Source of the DNA: Aliidongia dinghuensis
GTDB lineage: Bacteria; Pseudomonadota; Alphaproteobacteria; ATCC43930; CGMCC-115725
Direction: 5' to 3'
Length of the DNA: 64,000 bases
Assembly: GCF_014643535.1 (NCBI RefSeq)
Contig: NZ_BMJQ01000021.1
Coordinates: 1 to 64,000 of the forward strand
Under the pieces are notes generated by a model. The model was not told the origin of the DNA. It searched no databases and worked only from the letters and a program-made list of their open reading frames with translations. This document shows, piece after piece, positions 1 through 8,718 of the stretch; the stretch's first letter is position 1; each line of letters opens with the position of its first letter. Position numbers and translations under genes: made by a program.

Positions 1-2
1 CG

Positions 3-314
3 CTCAACCGGCACCTGTGGCTGCTCGACACGATCGTGACCGCCGCCCCGCTCTTGGGCTTGCTCGGCACCATCCTCGGCATCATCGACACGTTCACGGC
101 GCTTGCCCAGTCCGGCATCTCCGACCCATCGGGCGTCAGCGCCGGCATCGGCACGGCGCTGTTCGCAACCGCGCTCGGCATCTCGGTCGCGGTCTACGGG
201 CTCGTCTTCCACAATGCCTTCCACGAGCGCGTGCATCGCATCGGCGACGACATCAAGATCCTCTTGATCCGCGCCGGCACGCACGAGGCCTCGGCCGCCC
301 TCGCCGCGGCCTGA
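3..314 (+). CDS. ExbB/TolQ/MotA-family proton channel, C-terminal part
   Basis: The gene enters from the left edge and only about 103 codons are visible. They show two hydrophobic helices, one around LLGLLGTILGIIDTF and one around TALFATALGISVAVYGLVF. The glycine-rich LLGT segment and the short basic cytoplasmic tail are typical of the last two helices of ExbB/TolQ. These inner-membrane proteins use the proton-motive force to energise TonB- or Tol-dependent work at the outer membrane. The ExbD/TolR partner is not downstream, since the next gene is a nuclease, so it may lie to the left. Family assignment is fairly firm. The exact member (ExbB, TolQ or another MotA-like protein) cannot be decided from the fragment. 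Confidence 0.8.
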   Translation, partial: LNRHLWLLDTIVTAAPLLGLLGTILGIIDTFTALAQSGISDPSGVSAGIGTALFATALGISVAVYGLVFHNAFHERVHRIGDDIKILLIRAGTHEASAALAAA

Positions 315-346
315 GCGCGAACGTCGGCTTCGGGGGAAGGAAGGTC

Positions 347-1246
347 ATGTCGAAGCGCATGAGAACCCGCGGCATCGCCGCCGCGCTGCTGCTCGCGGGG
401 CTGATGGCGGCGCCCACAGCCAAGGCCTGGGGCGTCGCGGGCCACGCCGCGATCGCCGACATCGCAGAGGCGCGGCTCGGTTCGGCGGCCCTCACCCAGG
501 TCAACAACCTGCTGGCGCTCGACCTGCACCAGCACCTGGACGAGGTCGCGTCCTGGGCCGACGAGTATCGCGGTCCCCATCCCGAGACCGGCCCCTGGCA
601 CTATGTCGACATCCAGATCGGCGACACGACCTATGATCCGGCACGCGACTGCGCCAACGACGACTGCGTGATCGCGCGCACCGACGCCTTCGTCCGCGTG
701 CTGGCCGACCGGTCGCGGCCAGCCGAGGAGCGGCTGCAGGCGCTAAAGTTCGTCGTTCATTTCGTGGGCGACCTGCATCAGCCGCTGCATGCCGGCGAGA
801 ACCACGACCAGGGCGGCAACAAGATCCCGGTCGACTACATGGGCCAGACGATCGCCTACGGCAAATACCGGATGAACCTGCACAGCGTCTGGGACACGGC
901 CGTGATCGAGCGGCGGCTCGACGTGCACGAGGGGCCGTCCGCGCATGGGACCGACCTCAGGCGGGCGGCGGCCGGCCTTGCCGAAGCGCTTAGTGCGGAA
1001 ATCCGGCCGCAAGACGCGCGCCGCTGGGTGAAGGCACCGTTCGCCCCCGCGGCCTGGGCGCTCGATGCGCACGATCTCGCGCGCGACTATGCCTACCGCG
1101 GCATCCTCAAGCCGGGCGAACCGTCGCCGACCGATGCAATGATGCTCGGTGCCGACTACGACACCATGGCCTGGGCCATCGTCCAGCTGCAGCTGGAACG
1201 CGCTGGCGTACGACTCGCCGCCGTACTGAACCGGGCGCTGAAGTAA
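347..1246 (+). CDS. Secreted S1/P1-family nuclease
   Basis: This 299-residue protein resembles zinc-dependent S1/P1 single-strand nucleases. A signal peptide (about residues 1-27, ending AKA) would expose Trp28 as the mature N-terminus, which is the first zinc ligand in P1 nuclease, with His33 at the P1 His6 position. The other expected ligands are visible: Asp72, His85, His138 and Asp142 with His148 in HFVGDLHQPLHAG, and His179/Asp183 in NLHSVWD. The ATG at 347 has a GGAAGG ribosome site just upstream. The longer open frame starting further left overlaps the ExbB gene and has no homology-like N-terminus. The protein probably acts in the periplasm or outside the cell to salvage nucleotides and phosphate. 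An intrinsic terminator follows. Confidence 0.9.
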   Translation: MSKRMRTRGIAAALLLAGLMAAPTAKAWGVAGHAAIADIAEARLGSAALTQVNNLLALDLHQHLDEVASWADEYRGPHPETGPWHYVDIQIGDTTYDPARDCANDDCVIARTDAFVRVLADRSRPAEERLQALKFVVHFVGDLHQPLHAGENHDQGGNKIPVDYMGQTIAYGKYRMNLHSVWDTAVIERRLDVHEGPSAHGTDLRRAAAGLAEALSAEIRPQDARRWVKAPFAPAAWALDAHDLARDYAYRGILKPGEPSPTDAMMLGADYDTMAWAIVQLQLERAGVRLAAVLNRALK

Positions 1247-1285
1247 CGCGCCGACCGGCCTAAAGCTTCGAAATCTCAGGAAATT

Positions 1286-1309
1286 AGCCGCCCACCCGGG
1301 CGGCTTTTT
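1286..1309 (+). terminator. Intrinsic terminator after the nuclease gene
   Basis: GCCGCCC (1287-1293) pairs with GGGCGGC (1298-1304) around an ACCC loop and is followed by five T residues. It lies 40 bases after the nuclease stop and separates that gene from the IclR operon. Confidence 0.85.
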
Positions 1310-1383
1310 CATTTGCCGGGCGACATGCAGGCGCACTGCGGCCGCCACGCGCCTTGACGGCGCGCTCGACCTCATGATCTTAT

Positions 1384-1415
1384 ATCGGAATAAGAACATA
1401 TGTTCGCATTCCGAT
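1384..1415. promoter_or_regulatory. Near-perfect 32-bp palindrome, probable IclR operator
   Basis: The arms ATCGGAAT and ATTCCGAT flank a perfect inner GAACAT/ATGTTC palindrome. Only two base pairs (AA opposite GC) break the symmetry. It sits 31 bases before the IclR start codon, where an autoregulatory operator would lie. Binding by the adjacent IclR protein is inferred from position and symmetry. Confidence 0.65.
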
Positions 1416-1446
1416 CAAATGGAAACTGCGTGGGGGTGGAAGCCGC

Positions 1447-2250
1447 ATGACGGAAAATCCGAAGAACGTCGTCTATTCGGTGGCGAAGGCGTTTTCGGTC
1501 CTGCGCGCGTTCGGGCCGGACCTGCCCGAGCTGACCGTGACCGAGGTGGCGGGACGCGCCGAGCTCGATCGCGGCACGGCCTTTCGGCTGGTCCACACGC
1601 TGGTCCAGCTGGGCTATCTCGCGGCGGTGCCGCAGAGCCGCCGCTTCCGCCTGACGCTCAAATGCCTCGAACTCGGCTACACGCCGCTCGCGCGTGCCGA
1701 CCTCAAGATCCTGTCCCGCCCGCTGCTGCGCGAACTCGTGCCGGAGGTGGCGGACGCGGCCTCGCTTGGCATGCTGAACGATTGCGACGTGGTCTATGTC
1801 GAACGCGTCCAGGGCGAGGTGTCGCGCAGCGCGCTCGACCGGCGCGTCGGCAGCCGGACCGGCGCCTATGCCACGGCGCTCGGCCACGCCATCCTCGCCC
1901 ATCTGCCTTATGAGAAGCAGATCGAAGTGCTCGAGCGCAGCGAGCGCGTGAAGCTGTCGGAACACACGCTCGTCGATATCGACCAGCTGACGGCGCGCCT
2001 CAGCCAGGTGCGCGAGCAGGGCTACGCGACCTCCGACGGCGAGAACGCCTATGGGCTGCGCACGGTCGCCGCCGCGATCTTCGACATCGACGGCCAGCCG
2101 ATCGCCGGCATCAGCGCCACGATCCGCACCGAGCGGATGGCGATGGCGCCGTTCGTGGCCGAGGCCGCCCCCCATGTCCGGCGCATCGCCGCTGAACTCA
2201 CCGAGGCCGTGCGCCTGTCCTTCGGGGCGATCGCGCAATACGGCCGCTGA
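1447..2250 (+). CDS. IclR-family transcriptional regulator (first of two)
   Basis: This is a 267-residue protein of normal IclR length. An N-terminal winged helix-turn-helix (about residues 8-70, with LTVTEVAGRAELDRGTAFRLV) precedes a C-terminal effector domain (about 85-255) containing GYATSDGENAYGLRTVAAA. The sequence is closest in style to PcaR/PobR-type IclR proteins that control aromatic or acid catabolism. It is the first gene of a co-directional run (aldolase, dehydrogenase, symporter, sialidase-like) and lies just behind a strong palindrome. Local and autogenous control of that run is therefore likely. The effector is unknown. Confidence 0.9.
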   Translation: MTENPKNVVYSVAKAFSVLRAFGPDLPELTVTEVAGRAELDRGTAFRLVHTLVQLGYLAAVPQSRRFRLTLKCLELGYTPLARADLKILSRPLLRELVPEVADAASLGMLNDCDVVYVERVQGEVSRSALDRRVGSRTGAYATALGHAILAHLPYEKQIEVLERSERVKLSEHTLVDIDQLTARLSQVREQGYATSDGENAYGLRTVAAAIFDIDGQPIAGISATIRTERMAMAPFVAEAAPHVRRIAAELTEAVRLSFGAIAQYGR

Positions 2251-2272
2251 CCCTGAACCGAGCGAGACCAAT

Positions 2273-3037
2273 GTGACCAGCCTCCCAATCAACCAGTTCA
2301 AGCACAACCTTGGCCGGCAGCAGCAGATCGGCCTGTTCTCGACGCTCGCAAGCCCGCTCCTGGCCGAGCTGTTCGCCCGCTGCGGCTTCGACTGGATCCT
2401 GATCGACACCGAGCATTCGCCGAACGAGCTGCCCGACGTCGTCGACCATCTGCGCGCGATCAGCGCGCTCGGCGTCTCGCCGATCGTCCGGCCCGCCTGG
2501 TCCGACATGGTGCTGGTCAAGCGCGTGCTCGACGCCGGCGCCCAGACCCTGTTGTTTCCCTATGTCCAGAACGCGGATGAGGCGAAGCGCGCGGTCTCCT
2601 ACACCCGCTACCCGCCCTCGGGCGTGCGCGGCGTGTCGGGCAGCTCTCGCGCCGCCGGCTTCGGCCTGATCCCGAACTACCTGACGCGCGTCGAGGCCGA
2701 ACTCGCCGTCATCGTCCAGATCGAGACGGCCGAAGCCTTGGGCGAGCTCGAGGCGATCGCCGATGTCGACGGCGTCGATGCGGTCTTCATCGGCCCGGCC
2801 GACCTCGCGGCCTCGCTGGGCCACCTTGGCGATACCCAGCATCCGGACGTGCAGGCGGCGATCGACGACGGCTTCCGGCGCCTGAAGCGGATCGGCAAGC
2901 CCGCGGGCTATCTCACCACGAACGAGGCCGAGGCCGCGCGCCGGATCGCCGACGGCGTCGATTTCGTCGGCATCGGCACGGACACCTCGATCATCACCCG
3001 GGCCGCGACCGCGCTCACCGCCAAGATGCGCGCCTGA
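2273..3037 (+). CDS. HpcH/HpaI-type aldolase
   Basis: This 254-residue class II (metal-dependent) pyruvate aldolase resembles HpaI and 2-keto-3-deoxy-L-rhamnonate aldolase. Family residues are visible: the catalytic His48 in IDTEHSPN, Arg73 in IVRPAW, and the metal ligands Glu151 (IVQIETAEA) and Asp177 (IGPADLAASLG). The likely start is GTG at 2273, because the ATG two bases earlier is immediately followed by TGA. The start is 22 bases after the IclR stop, so the genes are probably co-transcribed. Such enzymes split 4-hydroxy-2-oxo acids into pyruvate and an aldehyde. The next gene, an alcohol dehydrogenase, could process the aldehyde product. The natural substrate cannot be named. Confidence 0.88.
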   Translation: MTSLPINQFKHNLGRQQQIGLFSTLASPLLAELFARCGFDWILIDTEHSPNELPDVVDHLRAISALGVSPIVRPAWSDMVLVKRVLDAGAQTLLFPYVQNADEAKRAVSYTRYPPSGVRGVSGSSRAAGFGLIPNYLTRVEAELAVIVQIETAEALGELEAIADVDGVDAVFIGPADLAASLGHLGDTQHPDVQAAIDDGFRRLKRIGKPAGYLTTNEAEAARRIADGVDFVGIGTDTSIITRAATALTAKMRA

Positions 3038-3067
3038 TGCCCCGCCGCCAGTTCCTGCAGGTATGCC

Positions 3068-4198
3068 ATGGCTGATCTCACCACCCCGATCGAACTCCAG
3101 CGCCCGCCGGTCGTGAAGTTCGGCCCCGGCACGGCGCCCGAAGTCGGCGCCTTTGCCGCGGCGCACGGCTACCGGCGCACCCTGGTCGTCGCCGACGCGT
3201 TCAATGCCGGCCGTACCGCGCTGCTCGGCCTCGGCGGCGAGATCGCCGTGTTCGGCCGCGTCGTGCCCGAGCCGGACACGGAAAATCTCGACGCGGCGCT
3301 GGCCGAGGCCGCCCGCTTCGAGCCTGACCTGGTCGTGGGCTTCGGCGGCGGCAGCGCCATGGACCTGGCGAAGCTGGTGGCCGTACTGCACGACGGCCAT
3401 CAGACCTTGGCCGAGGTGGTGGGGCCGGAACGGGTCGCCGGCCGGCGGGTCGGGCTCCTCCAGGTGCCGACGACCGCCGGCACCGGCAGCGAGGCCGGCA
3501 CCCGCGCGCTGGTGACCGATCCGAGGACCAGCGCCAAGCTCGCCGTGCAGAGCCGCTTCATGCTGGCGGACCTGGCGGTGGTCGATCCGGACCTGACCCT
3601 GACCGTGCCGCCGCAGGTGACGGCCGAGACCGGCATCGACGCGCTTGCCCATTGCGTCGAGGCCTATACCAACCGCAAGGCGCATCCGCTGGTCGATATC
3701 CATGCGCTTGAGGGCATCCGGCTGGTCGGCCGTTACCTCAAGCGCGCGGTCGCGAACGGCGCCGACCGCGAGGCGCGCGCCGGCCTGGCGCTGGCTTCGC
3801 TCTACGGCGGCTATTGCCTGGGACCGGTCAATACTGCCGCCGGCCATGCGGTGGCTTATCCGCTCGGCACCCGCCACCACATCGCCCATGGCGCCGCCAA
3901 TGCGGTGATCTTCCCGCATGTGCTCGCGTTCAACGCCCCGGCCGTACCGGAGCGGACGGCGACGATCCTAGAAGCGCTGGGTCTCGCCGCAACGGACGAG
4001 CCTGACCAGGTCCTGGCACAGGCCTATGGCTTCTGCATCGACCTCGGCATCGAGATGCGCATGGCGCGGCGCGGCGTGCCCGAGACGGACCTCGCCACGA
4101 TGGCGGACGAGGCGATCACCATCCGGCGGCTGCTCGACAACAATCCGCGCGATCTCGCGCGCGACGACATTCTGGCGCTCTACCGCGCCGCCTTCTGA
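3068..4198 (+). CDS. Iron-containing alcohol dehydrogenase
   Basis: This 376-residue group III alcohol dehydrogenase has the NAD(P)-binding GFGGGSAMD motif (residues 91-99) and the TTAGTGSE motif (135-142). The four expected iron ligands are present at Asp191, His195 (GIDALAHCVEAY), His260 (NTAAGHAVAYPLG) and His274. The family includes FucO lactaldehyde reductase, maleylacetate reductase and hydroxyacid-oxoacid transhydrogenase. Placement after an HpaI-type aldolase favours reduction or oxidation of a short aldehyde or alcohol released by that aldolase. It starts 30 bases after the aldolase stop and belongs to the same operon. Substrate specificity is inferred only. Confidence 0.88.
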   Translation: MADLTTPIELQRPPVVKFGPGTAPEVGAFAAAHGYRRTLVVADAFNAGRTALLGLGGEIAVFGRVVPEPDTENLDAALAEAARFEPDLVVGFGGGSAMDLAKLVAVLHDGHQTLAEVVGPERVAGRRVGLLQVPTTAGTGSEAGTRALVTDPRTSAKLAVQSRFMLADLAVVDPDLTLTVPPQVTAETGIDALAHCVEAYTNRKAHPLVDIHALEGIRLVGRYLKRAVANGADREARAGLALASLYGGYCLGPVNTAAGHAVAYPLGTRHHIAHGAANAVIFPHVLAFNAPAVPERTATILEALGLAATDEPDQVLAQAYGFCIDLGIEMRMARRGVPETDLATMADEAITIRRLLDNNPRDLARDDILALYRAAF

Positions 4199-4216
4199 CC
4201 GGGGCGGCGCGCACCA

Positions 4217-4241
4217 CCCATGCCTCGCCCAAGGGCATGGG
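4217..4241 (+). other. Intergenic stem-loop
   Basis: CCCATGCC (4217-4224) pairs with GGCATGGG (4234-4241) between the dehydrogenase and symporter genes. A short A-rich stretch follows rather than a T-tract, so a processing or mRNA-stability hairpin is more likely than a terminator. Confidence 0.4.
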
Positions 4242-4278
4242 GCGGAAAAATCAAAGAACGTAGGGAAGGAAGAGGCCT

Positions 4279-5700
4279 ATGAACGCGTTCGACGCGGTCG
4301 ACACCACGATCATCGTGGCGATGATCGTCGCCTATATCCTCGGCACCGGCTGGCTGACGCTCCGGCTGCGCAGCAAGACCAACGACCAGTTCATGGTCGC
4401 CTCGCGCGCCATGCCGGCGGCCGTGGTCGGCGTGCTGCTGATGTCGGAATTCATCGGTGCCAAATCGACCGTCGGCACGGCGCAGGAGGCGTTCAACACC
4501 GGCTTCGCCGCTTCCTGGTCGGTCGCCGCCGCCTCGATCGGCTTCCTGCTGTTCGGCCTGTTCTTCGTCCGCAAGGTCTATGGCTCGGGCGAATACACGA
4601 TCTCGGCCGCGATCGCGCAGAAATACGGCAAGTCGACCATGCTGACCGTGTCGCTGGTCATGATCTACGCGCTGTTCCTGGTCAATGTCGGCAATTACAT
4701 CAGCGGGGCCGCGGCGCTCGCGACCGTGCTCAAGGTGAACATGCCGGTCGCCATGGCCATCATCGGCATCGTCAGCACGTTCTATTTCACCTTCGGCGGC
4801 TTGAAGGGCATCGCCTATGTGACGGTGCTGCACAGCGTGATCAAGCTTGTCGGCATCGCGCTCATCGTCGGCGTGGCGCTCACGATGACCCATGGCATCC
4901 AGCCGATGGTGACGGCACTCCCCGCGCATTACTTCAGCTGGGACGGCAAGATCGGCGCCGCGACGATCATCGCCTGGATCATCGGCACGGTCGGCGCCAT
5001 CTTCTCGACCCAGTTCATCATCCAGGCGATCTCGTCCAACCGCAACGCGACCGACGCGCGCCGCTCCTGCTTCATCGCGGCCGGGCTCTGCCTGCCGGTC
5101 GGCCTGGCCCTGGGCCTGATCGGCGTCGCGGCCAAGTTCCTGTTCCCGGCGCAGAACAGCCTCTATGCGCTGCCGATCTTCCTGCAGCACATGAACCCGT
5201 TCTGGGCCGGCCTCGTCGCGACCTCGCTCGTCGCCTCGGTGTTCGTCAGCGTCAGCACGGTGGCGCTCGCCATCGCCTCGCTCATCATCCGCGACTTCTA
5301 CGTGCCCTACGGCCGGCCGACGCCGGAGCGGCAGCTGCAGGTGACGCGCCTGCTCTCGGTCGTGATCGGGCTTTTGCCGCTCGTCTTCGTCTTCTTCCTG
5401 CCGGAGATCCTGAAGCTGTCGTTCTTCACCCGGGCGATCCGGCTCTCGATCTCGATCGTGGCGCTGGTGGGATTCTACCTGCCGCTGTTCAAGACCGACC
5501 GGGGCGCCACGCTCGGCCTCATCGCGTCCGCCGTCGCGACGACGCTCTGGTACGCCTGGAACAATCCCTATGGCATCGACAACATGTATGTGGCGATCGT
5601 GACGCCCATCGCCGTGATCGCGATCGAGCGCGGCATCTCGGCGCTGCTGCCGGGGCGCGCCGGATCGAGCCTCGCCGTGCCGCACGGAGAACGCCGATGA
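4279..5700 (+). CDS. Sodium:solute symporter (SSS family)
   Basis: This 473-residue integral membrane protein has about thirteen hydrophobic segments, starting with VDTTIIVAMIVAYILGTGWL. It has SSS-family features: SEFIGAKSTVGTAQEAF in the second to third helix region and YFTFGGLKGIAYV in the middle of the protein. It should import a small organic solute with Na+. A strong ribosome site (GGAAGGAAGAGG) precedes the ATG. The stop overlaps the start of the sialidase-like gene by four bases (ATGA), which signals translational coupling. The solute is probably the substrate of this operon, an organic acid, sugar acid or amino-sugar derivative, but that is inference. Confidence 0.88.
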   Translation: MNAFDAVDTTIIVAMIVAYILGTGWLTLRLRSKTNDQFMVASRAMPAAVVGVLLMSEFIGAKSTVGTAQEAFNTGFAASWSVAAASIGFLLFGLFFVRKVYGSGEYTISAAIAQKYGKSTMLTVSLVMIYALFLVNVGNYISGAAALATVLKVNMPVAMAIIGIVSTFYFTFGGLKGIAYVTVLHSVIKLVGIALIVGVALTMTHGIQPMVTALPAHYFSWDGKIGAATIIAWIIGTVGAIFSTQFIIQAISSNRNATDARRSCFIAAGLCLPVGLALGLIGVAAKFLFPAQNSLYALPIFLQHMNPFWAGLVATSLVASVFVSVSTVALAIASLIIRDFYVPYGRPTPERQLQVTRLLSVVIGLLPLVFVFFLPEILKLSFFTRAIRLSISIVALVGFYLPLFKTDRGATLGLIASAVATTLWYAWNNPYGIDNMYVAIVTPIAVIAIERGISALLPGRAGSSLAVPHGERR

Positions 5701-6905
5701 GCGCCGTCGCCGCCCGCCCCGCCCTGCGGCTCGACGGCATCATCCGGCCGGCGGCTGGCGATCCGGTCCGGACCGACGCGTTCCTGCCGTCGCCTGCCGT
5801 GCAGAATCACGCGGCCAACCTGATGGTGCTCGGCAACGGCGATCTCGCCTGCGTCTGGTTCGGCGGCACGCAGGAAGGCATTCCCGATATCTCGATCTAT
5901 TTCTCGCGCCTCGCCGCCGGAGCCGATACCTGGTCCCCGGCCGAGCGGCTGTCGGACGACCCGACCCGGTCGGAGCAGAACCCGGTGCTGTTCCTGGCCC
6001 CCGACGGCCGGCTGTGGCTGCTCTATACCTCGCAGCGCTCCGGCAACCAGGACACCTCGATCGTCAAGTTCCGCATCTCCGACGACCATGGGCGGAGCTG
6101 GGGGCCGGTCGGCACGCTGATCGACGAGCCCGGCACGTTCATCCGCCAGCCGATCACGGTGCTCGAAAACGGCGACTGGCTCCTGCCGGTGTTCCTGTGC
6201 CGCACGCGACCGGGCGAGAAATGGGTCGGCGACGACGACGTGAGCGCGGTCAAGATCTCGAGCGATCAGGGCCGGACCTGGAGCCACCACGAGGTGCCGG
6301 GCAGTCTCGGCGCCGTCCACATGAACATCGTGCCGCTCGGCGACGGCACGCTCTTGGCGCTCTATCGCAGCCGCTGGGCGGATCGGATCCACCTGAGCCG
6401 GTCGTCCGACGGCGGCCGCAGCTGGAGCGCGCCCGAGCCGACGGAGCTCCCCAACAACAATTCCTCGATCCAGGTGACCCGGCTCGCCAACGGTCATCTG
6501 GCGCTGGCCTACAACCACATGTGCGCCGAATGGGCGCCGGAACGGCGGCAGTCGCTCTATGACGAGATCGAGGACGACGAGCCCACCGCCGCAGCGCCCG
6601 CCTCGGCAGCACCGCGTCCGGCCGGCCGCACCGCGTTCTGGGGGGCACCCCGCGCGCCGATGACGGTGGCGCTCTCGGAGGACGGCGGCCGGACCTGGCC
6701 GATCCGCCGCGACATCGAGCTCGGCGACGGCTATTGCATGACCAACAATTCGCGTGATGGGCTCAACCGCGAGCTCTCCTACCCGTCGATCCGCGAGGGC
6801 GCCGATGGCGCATTGCACGTCGCCTTCACCTATCACCGCCAGGCGATCAAGCACGTGCGCATCGACGAGGCCTGGATTCGGGCGGGCGGGCCCGCGTCAG
6901 ATTAG
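5697..6905 (+). CDS. Sialidase-like beta-propeller protein (BNR/Asp-box), no signal peptide
   Basis: This 402-residue protein has four Asp-box motifs (SDDHGRSW, SSDQGRTW, SSDGGRSW and SEDGGRTW) that mark turns of a six-bladed propeller of the sialidase superfamily. A conserved-looking FIRQP segment, a GAVHMN segment and LSYPSIREG resemble the neuraminidase-like BNR_2 group, whose members are not all sialidases. The N-terminus (MSAVAARPALRLDG) has no signal peptide, so the enzyme should be cytoplasmic and act on an imported molecule. A low-complexity Ala/Pro/Glu insert lies near residues 285-310. The ATG overlaps the symporter stop by four bases. The 3' end overlaps the convergent IclR gene stop. 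Exo-sialidase activity itself is uncertain. Confidence 0.82.
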   Translation: MSAVAARPALRLDGIIRPAAGDPVRTDAFLPSPAVQNHAANLMVLGNGDLACVWFGGTQEGIPDISIYFSRLAAGADTWSPAERLSDDPTRSEQNPVLFLAPDGRLWLLYTSQRSGNQDTSIVKFRISDDHGRSWGPVGTLIDEPGTFIRQPITVLENGDWLLPVFLCRTRPGEKWVGDDDVSAVKISSDQGRTWSHHEVPGSLGAVHMNIVPLGDGTLLALYRSRWADRIHLSRSSDGGRSWSAPEPTELPNNNSSIQVTRLANGHLALAYNHMCAEWAPERRQSLYDEIEDDEPTAAAPASAAPRPAGRTAFWGAPRAPMTVALSEDGGRTWPIRRDIELGDGYCMTNNSRDGLNRELSYPSIREGADGALHVAFTYHRQAIKHVRIDEAWIRAGGPASD

Positions 6906-7771
6906 CGGCCGAACGAGCCGAACTTGTTCTTCGAGATCGAGGTCGCCGCGACCTGGACATGCTGGGCGAGTTCGGCCGAGGCCCGCTCCAGCGTCCAGCG
7001 CGTGGTCGGCACGGAGATATTGATCGCGGCCACGGCGCGGCCGTGCTCGTCCGTGATTGCGGCCGCGACCGAGACGTCGCCCATGACCGTCTCGTTCGCA
7101 ACCGCGGCGTAGCCGGTCTGCGCTGCCGTCTCGACCCGCTTCATGAGCGTGGCCGGATCGAGCTGGGTGAACGGCGTGATCGCCTCGAGCCGCGTCTGCC
7201 GGAGCAAGCCCTCGCGCTCCTCGACCGACAGGCGCGACAGGATCGCCGTGCCGGATGCGGTGAAGAAGGCCGGCAAGCGGCTGCCGACGACGATGTCGAC
7301 GTTGAAGAGATGCTGGCCCGGGAAGCGGGCGACGAACACGATCTCCGGTCCGTCGAGCTCATGCAGGTTCGTCGTCTCGCCGAGCGACCGGCTGATCTCG
7401 AGCAGGTAGGGCGAGGCCTTCTCGATCAGCTCGTTCGCCCGGATGTAGCTGTAGGAGAAGTTGAGCACCTTGGAGGTCAGCGCATAGGTCAGCGTGCCGG
7501 CGACGCGGCGGACGTAGCCGAGCTCGACCAGGGTGTGGACGATGCGCTGCGTCGCACTGCGGTCGAGCTCGGCCGCGCGCGCGATGTCGGCCAAGGTCAT
7601 GGCACGCTGCGGCCCCTCGAACACGTGGAGCACCTGGAAGGTCTTCGCGGTCGACCCGATGAACAGCGACGATCGCTCGCGCCCCTTGCTCTTGTCCGGC
7701 GCTTTCGCGACCTCGTGCGCTTTCTCGTGCGGATCCATCAAACCCCTCGGTCGGCGTTCCCCGCCGCTCAT
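6902..7771 (-). CDS. IclR-family transcriptional regulator (second)
   Basis: This is a 289-residue IclR protein with an N-terminal winged helix (MTLADIARAAELDRSATQRIVHTLVELGYV region, about residues 55-90) and a C-terminal ligand domain. The ATG at 7771 has an AGAGGGG ribosome site; a second ATG at 7738 also has a G-rich upstream sequence and would give 278 residues. The gene is last in the - strand operon of a DapA-type lyase and an ABC importer, 20 bases after the lyase stop. It probably controls that operon, and it may also sense the product of the convergent symporter operon. Confidence 0.88.
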   Translation of the reverse strand: MSGGERRPRGLMDPHEKAHEVAKAPDKSKGRERSSLFIGSTAKTFQVLHVFEGPQRAMTLADIARAAELDRSATQRIVHTLVELGYVRRVAGTLTYALTSKVLNFSYSYIRANELIEKASPYLLEISRSLGETTNLHELDGPEIVFVARFPGQHLFNVDIVVGSRLPAFFTASGTAILSRLSVEEREGLLRQTRLEAITPFTQLDPATLMKRVETAAQTGYAAVANETVMGDVSVAAAITDEHGRAVAAINISVPTTRWTLERASAELAQHVQVAATSISKNKFGSFGR

Positions 7772-7791
7772 AAGCCCCTCTTTCAGCAGAA

Positions 7792-8688
7792 TTATTCCGA
7801 AATCGCCAGCTGCCGCTTGAGCTCGGCGCGCAATTCCTCGACGAGCGACGGCGCCGGCGGCACGAGCGGGGCCAGCAACCGCGGCGCGTCGACGCCAACC
7901 AGATCCATGACCGCCTTCATCGGGCCGGGATTGGTCTCGGCAAACGCCATGTTCATGAGCGGGATGAGGCGGCGATGGGCGGCGAGCGCCTCCTGGGTTC
8001 GGCCGGCGGCAGCCAGGTCGAAGATCTGGCGCCAGGCCTTGGGCAGCAGGTTGGCGGTCACCACGATGCCACCCTTGGCGCCCGCCGCCACATGCAGCGG
8101 AAACAGGCTGTCCTCGCCGCTCAACACCGTGAAGCGCTCGTCGACACCCGCGACCACCTGCAGGAAATGGTACATGTCGGTGTTGCAAGCCTTCATGCCG
8201 ATGATGTTCTCGTGCCGCGACAGCTCATGCAGCACGGCGGGCGAGACTGCGATGCGCGTGCGGTACGGGATCTCGTAGATCAGCACCGGCACCGGCGAGG
8301 CGTCGGCGTAGCGCAGGAAATAGTCGCGGACGCCGGCCTGGGTCGGGTTCGTGTAATAGGGCGTGATCACCAGGAGCGCGTCGGCGCCGGCCGCCGCGAA
8401 CTCCTTGCCCGCCTGAAGCGCATCATGGAAGCCGGTGTCGAGCACGCCGGCCACAACTGGCCCGCGGCCCGCCATCGCCTCAGCGCTGAGCTCGACGGTG
8501 CGGATGCGCTCGGCGCGGGCGAGCGCGCCATATTCGCCGGTGCCGCCCAAGGGCACGACACCGTCGATGCCTTGGCGCAGCAGCCAGGCGAAGAGCGCAC
8601 CCAGTGCCTTGTCGTCGACGGTGTCGTCGGCCCGGACGGGCGTCGGGATGGCGGGCAGGATGCCTTGGAGGCGGTCGGCGGTCAGCAT
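7792..8688 (-). CDS. DapA/NanA-family lyase or aldolase (class I)
   Basis: This 298-residue TIM-barrel protein belongs to the dihydrodipicolinate synthase/N-acetylneuraminate lyase family. It has the PLGGTGEY substrate-binding motif (residues 46-53; the commonest form is GTTGE), the catalytic Tyr138 in LIYEIPYRT and the Schiff-base Lys166 in IGMKACN. Family members cleave or form pyruvate-containing oxo acids such as sialic acid, 2-keto-3-deoxy acids and dihydrodipicolinate. Its place between a PotA/PotBC-like importer and an IclR regulator points to catabolism rather than lysine synthesis. With a sialidase-like gene next door, an N-acylneuraminate or 2-keto-3-deoxy-acid lyase role is possible but unproven. 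Confidence 0.85.
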   Translation of the reverse strand: MLTADRLQGILPAIPTPVRADDTVDDKALGALFAWLLRQGIDGVVPLGGTGEYGALARAERIRTVELSAEAMAGRGPVVAGVLDTGFHDALQAGKEFAAAGADALLVITPYYTNPTQAGVRDYFLRYADASPVPVLIYEIPYRTRIAVSPAVLHELSRHENIIGMKACNTDMYHFLQVVAGVDERFTVLSGEDSLFPLHVAAGAKGGIVVTANLLPKAWRQIFDLAAAGRTQEALAAHRRLIPLMNMAFAETNPGPMKAVMDLVGVDAPRLLAPLVPPAPSLVEELRAELKRQLAISE

Positions 8689-8718
8689 GGAGATCTCTTT
8701 CGGCCGTGAATGGGGAAG

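Noticed and set aside
4026..5696. Long in-frame extension upstream of the sialidase-like gene
   Set aside because: It reads through the dehydrogenase and symporter genes in another frame and gives Arg/His-rich, non-protein-like sequence. The ATG at 5697 overlaps the symporter stop and fits the family start.
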